NCBI GenBank assembly: GCA_946403965.1
Contig: CAMJBT010000016.1
Span: 1 to 51,952, forward strand
Length of the DNA stretch: 51,952 nucleotides
Reading direction: 5' to 3'
Source: an uncultured Pseudobutyrivibrio sp.
Lineage (GTDB): Bacteria > Bacillota > Clostridia > Lachnospirales > Lachnospiraceae
Of this stretch, positions 17,320-26,214 are shown in pieces; the first letter of the stretch is position 1, and every line of letters starts with the position of its first letter. Under the pieces are notes generated by a model that had not been told where the DNA came from, did no database searches, and was given only the letters and a program-made list of their open reading frames with translations. Position numbers and translations under genes: made by a program.

Positions 17320-17346
17320 AAAAGAGCCCATGCAGTAGGCTCTTTT
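17320..17346 (-). terminator. Terminator of the YjfB-like gene
   Basis: Nine-base stem aaaagagcc / ggctctttt; on the minus strand it is followed by TTTTTT. It could also act weakly on the plus strand. Confidence 0.8.
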
Positions 17347-17376
17347 CACGTATTTTAACCCAAATACATTTCATAC

Positions 17377-17574
17377 TCAAATGCGCAGGTCTATGGACGT
17401 TCCCGACGTAGGATAGACGAGACTTTCAAGCGAAGGAGAGTTCATATCAATCCCTGCTGTCAATGCATCGGCTTGTCCCTCCATGAGATCTAATGTCTTA
17501 CTGAGCATTGCAGTCCCCACCGCATTCATCAGGTTATTCTGACTTAAATTCATAGAAAGTTGGGCAATATCCAT
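17377..17574 (-). CDS. YjfB family protein (putative motility protein)
   Basis: A 65-residue protein that fits the YjfB family: MDIAQLSMNLSQNNL start, then a helical AVGTAMLSKTLDLMEGQA segment and a tail ending in SIDLRI. The start at 17574-17572 is fixed by GGGGAGGCG upstream; the open frame extends further but is not preceded by a site. Families of this kind are associated with flagellated Firmicutes, but the biochemical role is unknown. It is divergent from the esterase operon and shares an intergenic region holding five TGTGAA/TTCACA words. Confidence 0.85.
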   Translation of the reverse strand: MDIAQLSMNLSQNNLMNAVGTAMLSKTLDLMEGQADALTAGIDMNSPSLESLVYPTSGTSIDLRI

Positions 17575-17635
17575 AGGCGCCTCCCCAAAAAAGACAAAGC
17601 TTTTTCTAACTCGAATTAATTCTATCATTTGTTTG

Positions 17636-17772
17636 TTCACAATTGGTGCCAAATTGTGTGTAAACTGTGAACAAACTGTGAATTCCGCAAACATTTACTA
17701 TATTTTGTATATGTTAATTATTTAACGTCATTTTTATGGACAGAATTCACAGAAAGAATAGAAAAATTCACA
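17636..17772. promoter_or_regulatory. Cluster of TGTGAA/TTCACA boxes between yjfB-like and esterase genes
   Basis: Copies at 17636 (minus), 17666 and 17677 (plus), 17746 and 17767 (minus) within 137 bases; two more at 17223 and 17255. Extended forms share YTGTGAA followed by T or C. The copies at 17636 and 17666 form a nine-base inverted repeat (ttgttcaca / tgtgaacaa), and those at 17677 and 17746 a ten-base one (ctgtgaattc). This looks like an operator array for an unidentified regulator. TATAAT at 17782-17787 is the likely -10 of the esterase operon; no clear -35 accompanies it. Confidence 0.5.
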
Positions 17773-17817
17773 ATTTGTTATTATAATGGATATACAATGT
17801 GATTTGATGGAGTGACT

Positions 17818-18744
17818 ATGGCATTACTTAATATTAACTTTAGCGACCCGCTTATGAAGGCGCTTAAAGCCGTCAATTCTATAACAGGTAAATCCCTTAC
17901 AGAAGAGGATTTGAAAAAACAGCGTGCAGCAATGGAATTAGCTGGTAAGCTTGCAGCGCCTACAGGTGGAGTCAGCCTGGAAGGATTTAAGGTTGACGAT
18001 ATTATGTGTGAGCGGATAGTTCCTGATTTAGCACACAATCCTCAATATGTTATTTTATATGCCCATGGTGGCGGCTACACCTGTGGTGGCCTTGCATATG
18101 CAAGGATTATTGCATCGAAGCTTGCGGTTTCCACAGGCTTCACTGTTGTATCCTTTGAATATAGGTTGGCACCAGAGCACAAATATCCTGCGGCTTTAGA
18201 GGATGGCATGGCTGTGTGGAATTGGCTACTTGCACATCACTATGATAATAAACATATTATTTTGGCTGGAGACTCTGCCGGAGGAAATCTAGCGGTTTGT
18301 ATGACACAGCAGTTCATTATTGAAGGACATGAGCCTCCTAGGATGTTACTTCTTTTTAGTCCGTGGACTGATATGACAGCAACATCAAAGTCTTACCAAC
18401 AGTATGACGGCAAGGATCCTATACTTACAAAGAACTACGTTGAGTCGGTTAGAGAGGCAGTAATTGGAACAGATGCAGATCCTTCGGATCCTATATATAG
18501 TCCAATTTATGGTGGGTTTGAACATTTTCCACCGGCACTGGTTCAAGTGGGTAAAACGGAAATTCTTTATGAAGACAGTGCATTGTTGGTGAAAAAAATC
18601 AATAAAGCTGGTGGAAAGGCAAAGCTTGACGTGGAGAAGGATGGCTGGCATGTTTACCAGCAAATGCCACTTCCTGTTGCAGGAAGGGCTATGAAGCGAT
18701 TGGCAGATTTTGTATCTGGGGAGATTTACGGTGCCATAATATAG
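17818..18744 (+). CDS. Alpha/beta hydrolase, HSL-type carboxylesterase
   Basis: A 308-residue cytoplasmic esterase/lipase of the hormone-sensitive-lipase family. Seen: oxyanion-hole motif HGGGYTCGG near residue 83, nucleophile GDSAGG near 158, an acidic residue in the DADPSDPIYSPIYG region, and the catalytic His in KDGWHVYQ. ATG 17818 is chosen over GTG 17812 because GGAG lies six bases before it. It heads an operon with an HxxxD acyltransferase-like gene (50-base gap) and a DUF6320 membrane protein. The substrate is probably an acyl ester or a short-chain lipid; the sequence does not tell which. Confidence 0.9.
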   Translation: MALLNINFSDPLMKALKAVNSITGKSLTEEDLKKQRAAMELAGKLAAPTGGVSLEGFKVDDIMCERIVPDLAHNPQYVILYAHGGGYTCGGLAYARIIASKLAVSTGFTVVSFEYRLAPEHKYPAALEDGMAVWNWLLAHHYDNKHIILAGDSAGGNLAVCMTQQFIIEGHEPPRMLLLFSPWTDMTATSKSYQQYDGKDPILTKNYVESVREAVIGTDADPSDPIYSPIYGGFEHFPPALVQVGKTEILYEDSALLVKKINKAGGKAKLDVEKDGWHVYQQMPLPVAGRAMKRLADFVSGEIYGAII

Positions 18745-18794
18745 TCATATAGACTATGCTTCAAATAAATAATTAATAAATGAGTAGGAAATAA

Positions 18795-20042
18795 ATGAGT
18801 AGAGAGAATTGGTATAAAGTCGATAATGTAGCAAAGGTTTTTCTGGCTACAGCTGCAAAGCGAGATACTAGAACCCTGAGAGTCAGCTGTACTCTTTGGG
18901 ATGATATAGATGGAGAACTTCTTCAGGAAGCAGTTCTTTCAGCAATTCAGGAACGACCACAGTTTCAGGTTCGAATTAGAAGAGGAATCTTCTGGCATTA
19001 TATGGAAGATACAGATTTGATGCCTGTGGTTGAAGAGGAGCATGGGAGAGTTTGCCCTCGTCTTTATGTGCCAGGACACATGATGCTTCACTACAAGGTT
19101 ACTTACTATGGCAAGCGTATTAATTTGGATTTGTTCCATGCAATTTCAGATGGTACAGGTGCACTTGAATTTTTAAATATTATTGTTGGTGATTACCTGC
19201 AGCTAAAATATCCTGACAAGCTTGGAAATATTGTAGTTCACTCTGGAGCTTCAGAGGATGATTTGAATCAGGACAGCTATAAGCAGTTTTTTGGAAGTGT
19301 ATCTTTAAAAGCATCATCTTTGAAAAATGCTTATCACCCTAGTGGCTTACGCCTTCCGTACGACCAACTCCAGTTTTTTGAATTGCAGGTTCCTACAGAA
19401 GATATTCTTCCAAAGGCAAAGGCAATTGGTGTTGGGCTTACAAGTTATATTGGCACTCGTTTGATGATGGCAATCAAAGAAGATATGCCACCACGCAAGA
19501 AAAAACAACCAATTAACGTGTCTATGCCAGTAAACCTTAGAAATTACTATCCAAGTAGAACAGCTAGAAACTTCTTCAACAATGTAAATGTAGCACATAT
19601 TTTTACAGAAGAAATCAGTTTTGAGGAGCTTGCAAGAGAGTTTGACCAGAAGCTAAAGGAAAATCTTGCAGAAGAAAATATAAAAAAACAGATGGACAAC
19701 TTTGAGACTATGGAATATTTTATTCCAATTAGAGCGGTACCATTATTTATAAAACAGATGGTAGTTCGTTATGGCTCAAAGGTTACAGATAAAAAAGTGT
19801 CGGTAGTTCTTTCTAATCTGGGAGTACAGCGTCCTCCGGAAGAACTTACACCGCTGATTCGCAATTATTCTGGCTTCTGTAGCTCAGCAAACCTTTTTGT
19901 GGTTATGACAAGCTACAATGGAGTGTTGACACTTGGGATTACTTCTCCGTATGCAAACACCAAAGTGGTAAAAAGCTTTGTGCGTGGACTTAGTGAAGAA
20001 GATATGAGAGTTACAGCTTATGCTACGGAGGTGATTAGATAA
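18795..20042 (+). CDS. Condensation-domain/alcohol acetyltransferase-like acyltransferase
   Basis: A 415-residue protein with the fold signature of the CoA-dependent acyltransferase superfamily (NRPS condensation, PapA, alcohol acetyltransferases). The active-site HxxxD appears as HAISDGTGALEF near residue 115, followed by a C-terminal half with the equivalents of the DFG-like region (NVSMPVNLRNYYP) and SNLGV. There is no adenylation or carrier domain, so it is a free-standing acyltransferase. It overlaps the next gene by one base (TAATG), indicating coupled translation. With an esterase on one side and a membrane zinc-ribbon protein on the other, acylation of a lipid, glycan or small alcohol is a reasonable guess but unproven. 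Confidence 0.82.
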   Translation: MSRENWYKVDNVAKVFLATAAKRDTRTLRVSCTLWDDIDGELLQEAVLSAIQERPQFQVRIRRGIFWHYMEDTDLMPVVEEEHGRVCPRLYVPGHMMLHYKVTYYGKRINLDLFHAISDGTGALEFLNIIVGDYLQLKYPDKLGNIVVHSGASEDDLNQDSYKQFFGSVSLKASSLKNAYHPSGLRLPYDQLQFFELQVPTEDILPKAKAIGVGLTSYIGTRLMMAIKEDMPPRKKKQPINVSMPVNLRNYYPSRTARNFFNNVNVAHIFTEEISFEELAREFDQKLKENLAEENIKKQMDNFETMEYFIPIRAVPLFIKQMVVRYGSKVTDKKVSVVLSNLGVQRPPEELTPLIRNYSGFCSSANLFVVMTSYNGVLTLGITSPYANTKVVKSFVRGLSEEDMRVTAYATEVIR

Positions 20043-20710
20043 TGATGAATTGTCCTTATTGCAAGATTACTGTTGGAGGAAAGCATAGTAAATGTCCCTT
20101 CTGCCAAAGCCGTTTGGCTGGAAAGCCAGAGGAGGCATATTTCCCAAAACAGATGATTTTGAAGTTTCAATCCTTTGTCTATAAGCTTCAATTGTTTATA
20201 GTTTGGATCTTAGTTATTTTAGCTTTAGGAATAGATTATTTGTTTAACATGCCACTTGGTCCATATGATGGCTTTCACTGGAGCCTGCTTGTGGTTATGT
20301 GGCTATTTGCATTTGAATTTGGCGTTATGCGTTTGTTTAAAAAAGGAATGGATGCGGCCAGAGTATTATCTATTGTAGTTGTTCTTATAATGGTTATGCT
20401 GGGGGTTACGGCTTACTATTTTGGCTTCTTACAGTTTTATGTTTCCTGGATAATGCCAAATATGGTTATGGGAACAATGATAGCTAATTTTGTATTTTCA
20501 ATGATAGATAAAAGTGGAAATGCTATGGCTTACCTTCTTACAAATGTACTTATGGGTATTGTTCCATATATTGTTTTTTACTTTCTAAAGAAAAATTGTC
20601 CTGTGGAATGGATTGTTTGTCTGATTGTAAGCTTCATACTCTTTGTGGGAGCTATAATATTTAGAGGCCGAGAGGTCGTATATGAATTTCAACGAAGATT
20701 AAGTGTTTAA
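20042..20710 (+). CDS. DUF6320-type membrane protein with N-terminal zinc ribbon
   Basis: A 222-residue integral membrane protein. A zinc ribbon at the extreme N-terminus has CPYC (4-7) and CPFC (18-21). About six hydrophobic segments follow (near 50-70, 80-97, 108-127, 131-150, 163-180 and 188-207), with Gly/Tyr-containing loops. The C-terminus (RGREVVYEFQRRLSV) is basic. The combination matches the family called DUF6320, found with the same acyltransferase-like partner in Lachnospiraceae. It may be the membrane platform of that system. No catalytic motif is seen. Confidence 0.8.
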   Translation: MMNCPYCKITVGGKHSKCPFCQSRLAGKPEEAYFPKQMILKFQSFVYKLQLFIVWILVILALGIDYLFNMPLGPYDGFHWSLLVVMWLFAFEFGVMRLFKKGMDAARVLSIVVVLIMVMLGVTAYYFGFLQFYVSWIMPNMVMGTMIANFVFSMIDKSGNAMAYLLTNVLMGIVPYIVFYFLKKNCPVEWIVCLIVSFILFVGAIIFRGREVVYEFQRRLSV

Positions 20711-20755
20711 ATGTTTTTTACAAAGCAAAGCTAGTTAGGTGGGGGCATTAAAATA

Positions 20756-23335
20756 ATGATAGCTAGGGAATCTACTTTGGACAAGAACAAGTATTTAATT
20801 GAAAATTTTGATCGTGCACTTAATGAAGGTTGGATTGAGGTATATTATCAACCTATTGTTAGAGCTGCTAATGGCAGAGTGTGCAATGAAGAGGCACTTG
20901 TGAGATGGGACGATCCAATTATGGGTTGTCTTAATCCTATGGATTTTATACCTGTACTAGAGGCGGTAAATTTGGTTCATAAACTTGATTTATACGTTTT
21001 GGAACAGGTATTGGTTAAGATGCGCCTTCAGGAAGAAAATGGACTGTTTCTTGTGCCTATAGCAATCAACTTGTCTCAGGTGGATTTTTATTCATGTGAT
21101 ATCGTTGATGAAGTAGTAAAAAGAGTCGAAAATAGTGGTATTTCTTTTGATTTGCTGGCTATTGAAATAGCAGAAAGTGCTATCGGAAGAAATAATGAAT
21201 ATATTATTGGGCAGCTACAGCGATTTAACCAGCTAGGATTCAAAATCTGGATGGACGACTATGGCAACGGCGATTCGGCACCAATGCTTATGCAAGCTAT
21301 GAATTTTGATCTTGTAAAAATGAATATAGGGCTTATTAATCGACTCAACGAAGATCCGGTTAAGATTATTATTACTGAGATGGTTAGAATGGCCATTTCA
21401 CTAGGTATAGATACTGCAGCTGAAGGCGTGGAAGATGAGGCTCAGATTCATTTTTTGAAGGAAGTTGGATGCTCTAAGCTTCAAGGCTTCTATTATTGCA
21501 AGCCTGTTACAAAGGAACAAATCTTTGCAAGATACAAGGAAAACAAAGCTATTGGGTTTGAAAATCCAAAAGAAACTGATTATTACACAACCCTGGGTAA
21601 GATTAGTCTATATGATTTATCTTTTACAAAAGCTTGTGATGATAGCCTTGATGATTATTTTGATACACTTCCTATGGCTGTTTTGGAGGTTAACGAAGAG
21701 AAGGTTTCGTATCTTCGTGGAAATAAACAGTATAGACATTTTGTTGTAAATAGTTATTCCGATGAGGGTGTCTTTGATAACATATATTTTGAAGACAGCG
21801 AAAGAAAAACTGGCTACTATTCAATGAATGCTGTTAGGCAGGTTGCTAGAGAAGGCGGCAGAAAAGTAATAGATGACAGAACAAATGATGGCAAGATGAT
21901 TCAGATGTTGATTCAAAACATTGCCAAAAATCCTGAATCTGGAATGACTGCTGTTGTTATAGTTGTTTTATCTATAACTGAATTGCAGCCTGAAAATGAT
22001 AGTTTGACCTATAATTATATAGCCCGAGCTTTATCTGAAGACTATGTTAATTTGTTTTTCCTGGATTTGGATACTGATGATTTTGTGGAATATACTGCTG
22101 ATGGATTCAACAGAGATGTGTCTGTTGAAAGACATGGACAGGACTTTTTTGGCGAAGGACATAGAAAAGCTGAGGAAATGATTTATAAAGATGATTTGGA
22201 ATTATTCAGAAAGTCTTTAACCAAAGAAAAAATGATTGCTCAGCTTGAGGAATATGGTACGTTTTCTCTGACCTACCGTATAAATACACTTAAGGCTCCT
22301 GCCTATGTCATGCTTAAGGCTGTAAAAATAAGATCGGGGGCGAATAAGGTAATAATAGGAATTAGTAATGTGGATGCTTCTATGAAGACGAAAGAAGCTA
22401 TGGAACGCATAAAAGAAGAACGAATTACTTTTTCCAGAATATCTGCTCTTTCCGGAGATTTTTTGGTCATCTATGCGGTGGATCCAAATACAGATAATTA
22501 CATAAAATATAAGTCTTCAGAAGATTTTAAGAAGCTTGAGCTGGGAAGTGAAGGAAAGAATTTCTTTGAACTTATTAGAAGGCTTAGTGTTGGTGTTGTT
22601 TACGCTGAGGATTTGGAAGGCTTTCTTAAAAATTTTACCAAGAAAAATGTATTGGAACAAATCGAAAATGCAGGAATGTTTGTATACAATTACAGACTGA
22701 ATATTGAAGGTGTTCCAAGATATATCTGCATGAAAGCAGCTAAAGTGGAAGAATTGGATGGCCCACGTATCATAATAGGTCTAATAAATGTTGATAAACA
22801 GGTGCGCAAAGAAAAGGAGTATGCTGCGAACCTGCTTGCGGCAGAAGATAGGGCTTCAAGGGATGAACTTACTGGTATTAAAAACAAACATGCATATGTT
22901 GATGCAGAAATTGCAATTAATGCTCTCATAAAGGAAGCAAAGGCACCGGAGTTTGGAATTGTGGTATTTGACCTCAATGGCCTGAAACACGTAAATGATA
23001 CCATGGGACATCAGGCAGGAGATGACTATATTCGTGAGGGATGCCATATTATCTGTACTGCTTTTGCCCATAGTCCAGTATATAGAATCGGTGGAGATGA
23101 ATTTGTAGCTGTTGTTCAAGGCAGAGACTTGCTCAACCTGGATACTATTGTTGACGGAATCATGTCTATAAACGCAGTAAATCAGAAAAGCAATAAAGTG
23201 ACAATAGCTGTGGGCTTTTCCGTTTTTAAGTCTGATGACATGATAGTAGCTGACGTGTTCCAACGTGCTGATGCTAATATGTACAAAAACAAAAGCAGCA
23301 TGAAAAATCATCGATGGAAAGTCTATTGTGATTGA
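20756..23335 (+). CDS. EAL-PAS-like-GGDEF cyclic-di-GMP turnover protein
   Basis: An 859-residue cytoplasmic regulator with the phosphodiesterase domain first. EAL domain about 10-255: EAL at 46-48, INLS, EIAESA, MDDYGNG, AEGVE and LQGFYY are all kept, so c-di-GMP hydrolysis is plausible; KID reads KMN. The middle contains a divergent sensor region and two consecutive PAS-like repeats, each with an FxLDLDTDxF or YAVDPNTDxY strand, a helix with DDLELF/EDLEGF, and a closing IIIGxxNVD. A short coiled linker leads to the GGDEF domain with GGDEF at 779-783. The product-inhibition RxxD site is not seen five residues upstream. No membrane segment. Both activities look intact, so the PAS repeats may decide the direction. 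Confidence 0.9.
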   Translation: MIARESTLDKNKYLIENFDRALNEGWIEVYYQPIVRAANGRVCNEEALVRWDDPIMGCLNPMDFIPVLEAVNLVHKLDLYVLEQVLVKMRLQEENGLFLVPIAINLSQVDFYSCDIVDEVVKRVENSGISFDLLAIEIAESAIGRNNEYIIGQLQRFNQLGFKIWMDDYGNGDSAPMLMQAMNFDLVKMNIGLINRLNEDPVKIIITEMVRMAISLGIDTAAEGVEDEAQIHFLKEVGCSKLQGFYYCKPVTKEQIFARYKENKAIGFENPKETDYYTTLGKISLYDLSFTKACDDSLDDYFDTLPMAVLEVNEEKVSYLRGNKQYRHFVVNSYSDEGVFDNIYFEDSERKTGYYSMNAVRQVAREGGRKVIDDRTNDGKMIQMLIQNIAKNPESGMTAVVIVVLSITELQPENDSLTYNYIARALSEDYVNLFFLDLDTDDFVEYTADGFNRDVSVERHGQDFFGEGHRKAEEMIYKDDLELFRKSLTKEKMIAQLEEYGTFSLTYRINTLKAPAYVMLKAVKIRSGANKVIIGISNVDASMKTKEAMERIKEERITFSRISALSGDFLVIYAVDPNTDNYIKYKSSEDFKKLELGSEGKNFFELIRRLSVGVVYAEDLEGFLKNFTKKNVLEQIENAGMFVYNYRLNIEGVPRYICMKAAKVEELDGPRIIIGLINVDKQVRKEKEYAANLLAAEDRASRDELTGIKNKHAYVDAEIAINALIKEAKAPEFGIVVFDLNGLKHVNDTMGHQAGDDYIREGCHIICTAFAHSPVYRIGGDEFVAVVQGRDLLNLDTIVDGIMSINAVNQKSNKVTIAVGFSVFKSDDMIVADVFQRADANMYKNKSSMKNHRWKVYCD

Positions 23336-23360
23336 CAAAGATTTAACAATAACTTATTAT
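23332..23360 (+). promoter_or_regulatory. Strong promoter of crt
   Basis: TTGACA at 23332-23337, 17-base spacer, TATTAT at 23355-23360: near-consensus sigma-A promoter. The -35 overlaps the last codons of the upstream GGDEF gene. Confidence 0.85.
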
Positions 23361-23409
23361 ATTAAACATGATAAAAAAGTTGGGGAGAACCCAAAAGAGG
23401 AGGATAAAA

Positions 23410-24213
23410 ATGAGCGAATTCAATAACTTAAAGCTCGAGGTTGCTGATGAGATTGCTGTTCTTACAATTTCACGTCCAGCAGCACTTAATGCACTTAACA
23501 GCGAGACTCTTGATGAGTTAAACGTTGCACTTACTGAGATTGAGGCAAGAGACGATGTAAAGGTTCTCATTCTTACAGGCGGTCCAGACAAGAAGGACAA
23601 CGCATTTAAGTCATTTGTTGCTGGTGCTGATATTTCTGAGATGGTTAACTTCTCAGCTGCAGAGGCACGTGCTTTCGGTATGAGAGCATCTGTTCCTTTC
23701 TTCAAGCTTATGAACATGAGACAGGTTACAATCTGTGCTGTTAACGGATTTGCACTTGGTGGTGGTTGCGAGATTTCTATGGCTTGTGATATTCGTATCG
23801 CATCTGAGAATGCTACATTTGGTCAGCCAGAGTGTGGTCTTGGTATCATTCCTGGTTTTGGTGGTACACAGAGACTTGCTCGTCTTGTTGGTATGGGACG
23901 TGCTAAGGAGCTTATCTTTACATGCGATTCTATCGATGCTAACGAGGCATACAGAATCGGTCTTGTAAACAAGGTTGTTCCATGTGAGGAGCTTATGGAC
24001 ACAGCAAAGGCTATGGCAAAGAAGATTGCTTCAAAGGGAAGCTACGCTGTATCTATCGCAAAGGCTGCAATCAACAACGGTTATGATATGGATATCAAGA
24101 ACGCTGTTGAGATGGAAGCAAACCTCTTTGGAATTACATGCTCTACACATGACAAGGCTGAGGGTATGGGCGCATTCCTTGAGAGACGTGCTGCAAACCT
24201 TACAGATTTCTAA
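23410..24213 (+). CDS. crt: Crotonase / short-chain enoyl-CoA hydratase (3-hydroxybutyryl-CoA dehydratase)
   Basis: A 267-residue crotonase-fold enzyme that interconverts 3-hydroxybutyryl-CoA and crotonyl-CoA in butyrate formation. ATG 23410 is fixed by GAGGAGG; an earlier frame start at 23368 lacks a site. Seen: oxyanion-hole segments FVAGADISEM and NGFALGGGCEIS, and the catalytic Glu in FGQPECGLGIIPGFGGTQ. The C-terminus ends EGMGAFLERR. Codon choice is strongly biased, as in highly expressed genes, and the promoter is near-consensus. It stands alone with its own terminator instead of lying in a thl-hbd-bcd-etf cluster, which may lie elsewhere in the genome. Confidence 0.92.
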   Translation: MSEFNNLKLEVADEIAVLTISRPAALNALNSETLDELNVALTEIEARDDVKVLILTGGPDKKDNAFKSFVAGADISEMVNFSAAEARAFGMRASVPFFKLMNMRQVTICAVNGFALGGGCEISMACDIRIASENATFGQPECGLGIIPGFGGTQRLARLVGMGRAKELIFTCDSIDANEAYRIGLVNKVVPCEELMDTAKAMAKKIASKGSYAVSIAKAAINNGYDMDIKNAVEMEANLFGITCSTHDKAEGMGAFLERRAANLTDF

Positions 24214-24230
24214 TTTAAGCGCATATTCAG

Positions 24231-24265
24231 AAGGATTCTAGTCTGATGGCTAGAATCCTTTTTTT
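24231..24265 (+). terminator. Rho-independent terminator of crt
   Basis: Perfect 11-base stem aaggattctag and its complement, eight-base loop, seven T including the stem end. Confidence 0.93.
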
Positions 24266-24306
24266 CTACAATCAAAGGGGTGACTTATAAAGGAGAATAA
24301 TGAAAT

Positions 24307-26169
24307 ATGTTTTGTGAAAATTGCGGAAAAGAACTAATGCCTGGAGATAAGTTCTGCACTAATTGCGGAAATAAAGTGCCAGATTATTCACAGGCAGTAG
24401 AGCCGGTTGTGGCTCAAAGGCAGGAGACGGAATTTGTATCACAACCAGCTCCAAATGCTGTACCAGCTCCTAAACCTGTGGCTTCTTCAAAGAAAACACC
24501 AATTGCACTTATTGTTTTATTGGTGGTTCTTGCTATAGCTATTATTATCGGCGCTGTTTTTGGACTAAGAGCATTGTTTAAAATGCTTGGAATTGGTGAA
24601 AAGAAAGATTACGGCATAGATAATTTAGATGTTCTTGAGGAACAGCTGGCAGAAAATTCCACTGAGAATCACAGTGGTAATATTGATATTCCAGATGGAG
24701 AGTTTCATCCTGAATACTATGAAGACTACGAAAAATATGACTTTATTGTTAGCAGCCAACGAGGTATGGGCGGCGAAGATTTTGTTTTCTTCGAAGGCAG
24801 CAAGTTTGTGTCGTATAGTTTGGAGGATAGCACAGATGTGTACAGTCCGTCATACATTGCAAATCCAATTAGTGACAAAAAATTTGATTATATTCAAACC
24901 TACAACAATGAAAATAATGCAATTGTATGTGATGGAAAATGCTATGTATTAAACAGATTTTCTGAGGGATTTAAGGAGTTGGGAGATGACATAATCTGTC
25001 CTACAGCGATATCAGAATACAATGTAATTTATGTTAAGCCAACAAGTGAAGATGGAACTGTTGGAACCCTCATTCTAGAAGATTGTCTTCGAGATAAGGT
25101 TACAGAACTTGCCACCGATGTTGTTGCATCGTCAACTGGAGTTGTGATAGATGAAGGATGTGGAGAGCTTTATCATTTCTACTATCAGAAAAATGTAGAT
25201 GGCAAGCTTGCTTTAATTGATGCTACAGCACCTGAAGATGCAATCCGTACTGGAAAGGATTTTGAAATTCAGGAAAACATAATGTGTCAGGGTGACATCA
25301 TACCACTTGGTAAGGATAGATACGAGAAAAGTCTATATTACTATGATAACGAGACTCAGACTGTTTACTATGTAAAAAAAGACGAAGCAAAGCCAATATA
25401 TCAGGGGACATTCGATCAATACTACAATTTTGACAGCGGTGAATTGCTTATTATCAGTGGAAAAAATGTCTACTACTTTGCACCTAGCTATGTAGAGGAG
25501 GCCTCTTTAATACTAGATACAGGATTTAAAAGTATCACCAACAAAGGCTGCCTTTCAAAGCAGGGGTTCGGTAAAGGCTATTATGTGCACGAGAGTGCTG
25601 AAGCTGTTGTTGTAAACGACAAGAAGGGAAAACAATACTTCCTTTGTACACAGGGAAGCAGTGTTGCTGCAGTTGAACTGACACACAAAACAACTGAACC
25701 AGGCACAAACTATTTTGATAACAACACACTTCTATATATTGAAAATGGCGTACTCCTCATGGATATAATAGATATTAACAGTGTAGAGACTTACGTAATT
25801 TATGATGAAAACCGTACAGTAGATTATTGCGTAAGCCCCGATGGAAGAGACCTGTTTGTATACACTGGAGATGCTAGCCTATACTATTTCAACAGAGATA
25901 AGAGCCAATTCAAGCTTATTGATACAGACGTAGAATATGACAAAGAATATGGCGCTAACATAGCATGTGACTACTACGTAAACTATATAATCTACGGAAA
26001 AGATGGACAAATGCATTGTTACTACCCACTAGAAGATGAAAAAGAAGTCGACATTCTTGACTTGCCACACGGTCGCTTCGCACGTGAGGGTATCTTCAAC
26101 TACTTCTACGCAGACGACTTAAAAGAAAAAACTCTTGTTTTCAATCGTCATATGTGCCGTTTCTACTAA
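24307..26169 (+). CDS. Zinc-ribbon, single-pass membrane protein with large extracytoplasmic domain
   Basis: A 620-residue protein of unknown function. The N-terminus has a zinc ribbon with CENC (3-6) and CTNC (17-20), a Pro/Ala/Gln-rich linker, then one transmembrane helix (about 66-90). Topology is therefore zinc ribbon inside, about 500 residues outside. The outer part is acidic, rich in Tyr, Asp and beta-strand patterns with repeated Asp/Tyr-rich turns (YYYDNETQTVYYV, YYFAPSY), suggesting a beta-propeller or similar. The AAGGAG site is about 11 bases upstream of ATG 24307; an ATG at 24299 gives only five codons. Such zinc-ribbon anchored proteins are common in Lachnospiraceae surfaces, and the role is unknown. 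Confidence 0.85.
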   Translation: MFCENCGKELMPGDKFCTNCGNKVPDYSQAVEPVVAQRQETEFVSQPAPNAVPAPKPVASSKKTPIALIVLLVVLAIAIIIGAVFGLRALFKMLGIGEKKDYGIDNLDVLEEQLAENSTENHSGNIDIPDGEFHPEYYEDYEKYDFIVSSQRGMGGEDFVFFEGSKFVSYSLEDSTDVYSPSYIANPISDKKFDYIQTYNNENNAIVCDGKCYVLNRFSEGFKELGDDIICPTAISEYNVIYVKPTSEDGTVGTLILEDCLRDKVTELATDVVASSTGVVIDEGCGELYHFYYQKNVDGKLALIDATAPEDAIRTGKDFEIQENIMCQGDIIPLGKDRYEKSLYYYDNETQTVYYVKKDEAKPIYQGTFDQYYNFDSGELLIISGKNVYYFAPSYVEEASLILDTGFKSITNKGCLSKQGFGKGYYVHESAEAVVVNDKKGKQYFLCTQGSSVAAVELTHKTTEPGTNYFDNNTLLYIENGVLLMDIIDINSVETYVIYDENRTVDYCVSPDGRDLFVYTGDASLYYFNRDKSQFKLIDTDVEYDKEYGANIACDYYVNYIIYGKDGQMHCYYPLEDEKEVDILDLPHGRFAREGIFNYFYADDLKEKTLVFNRHMCRFY

Positions 26170-26185
26170 TTAAAAACCTATACCC

Positions 26186-26214
26186 AAGGCCCAGGCAATG
26201 TCCTGGGCCTTTTT
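26186..26214 (+). terminator. Rho-independent terminator after the zinc-ribbon protein
   Basis: Perfect 10-base stem aaggcccagg and its complement, six-base loop, five T. Confidence 0.93.
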
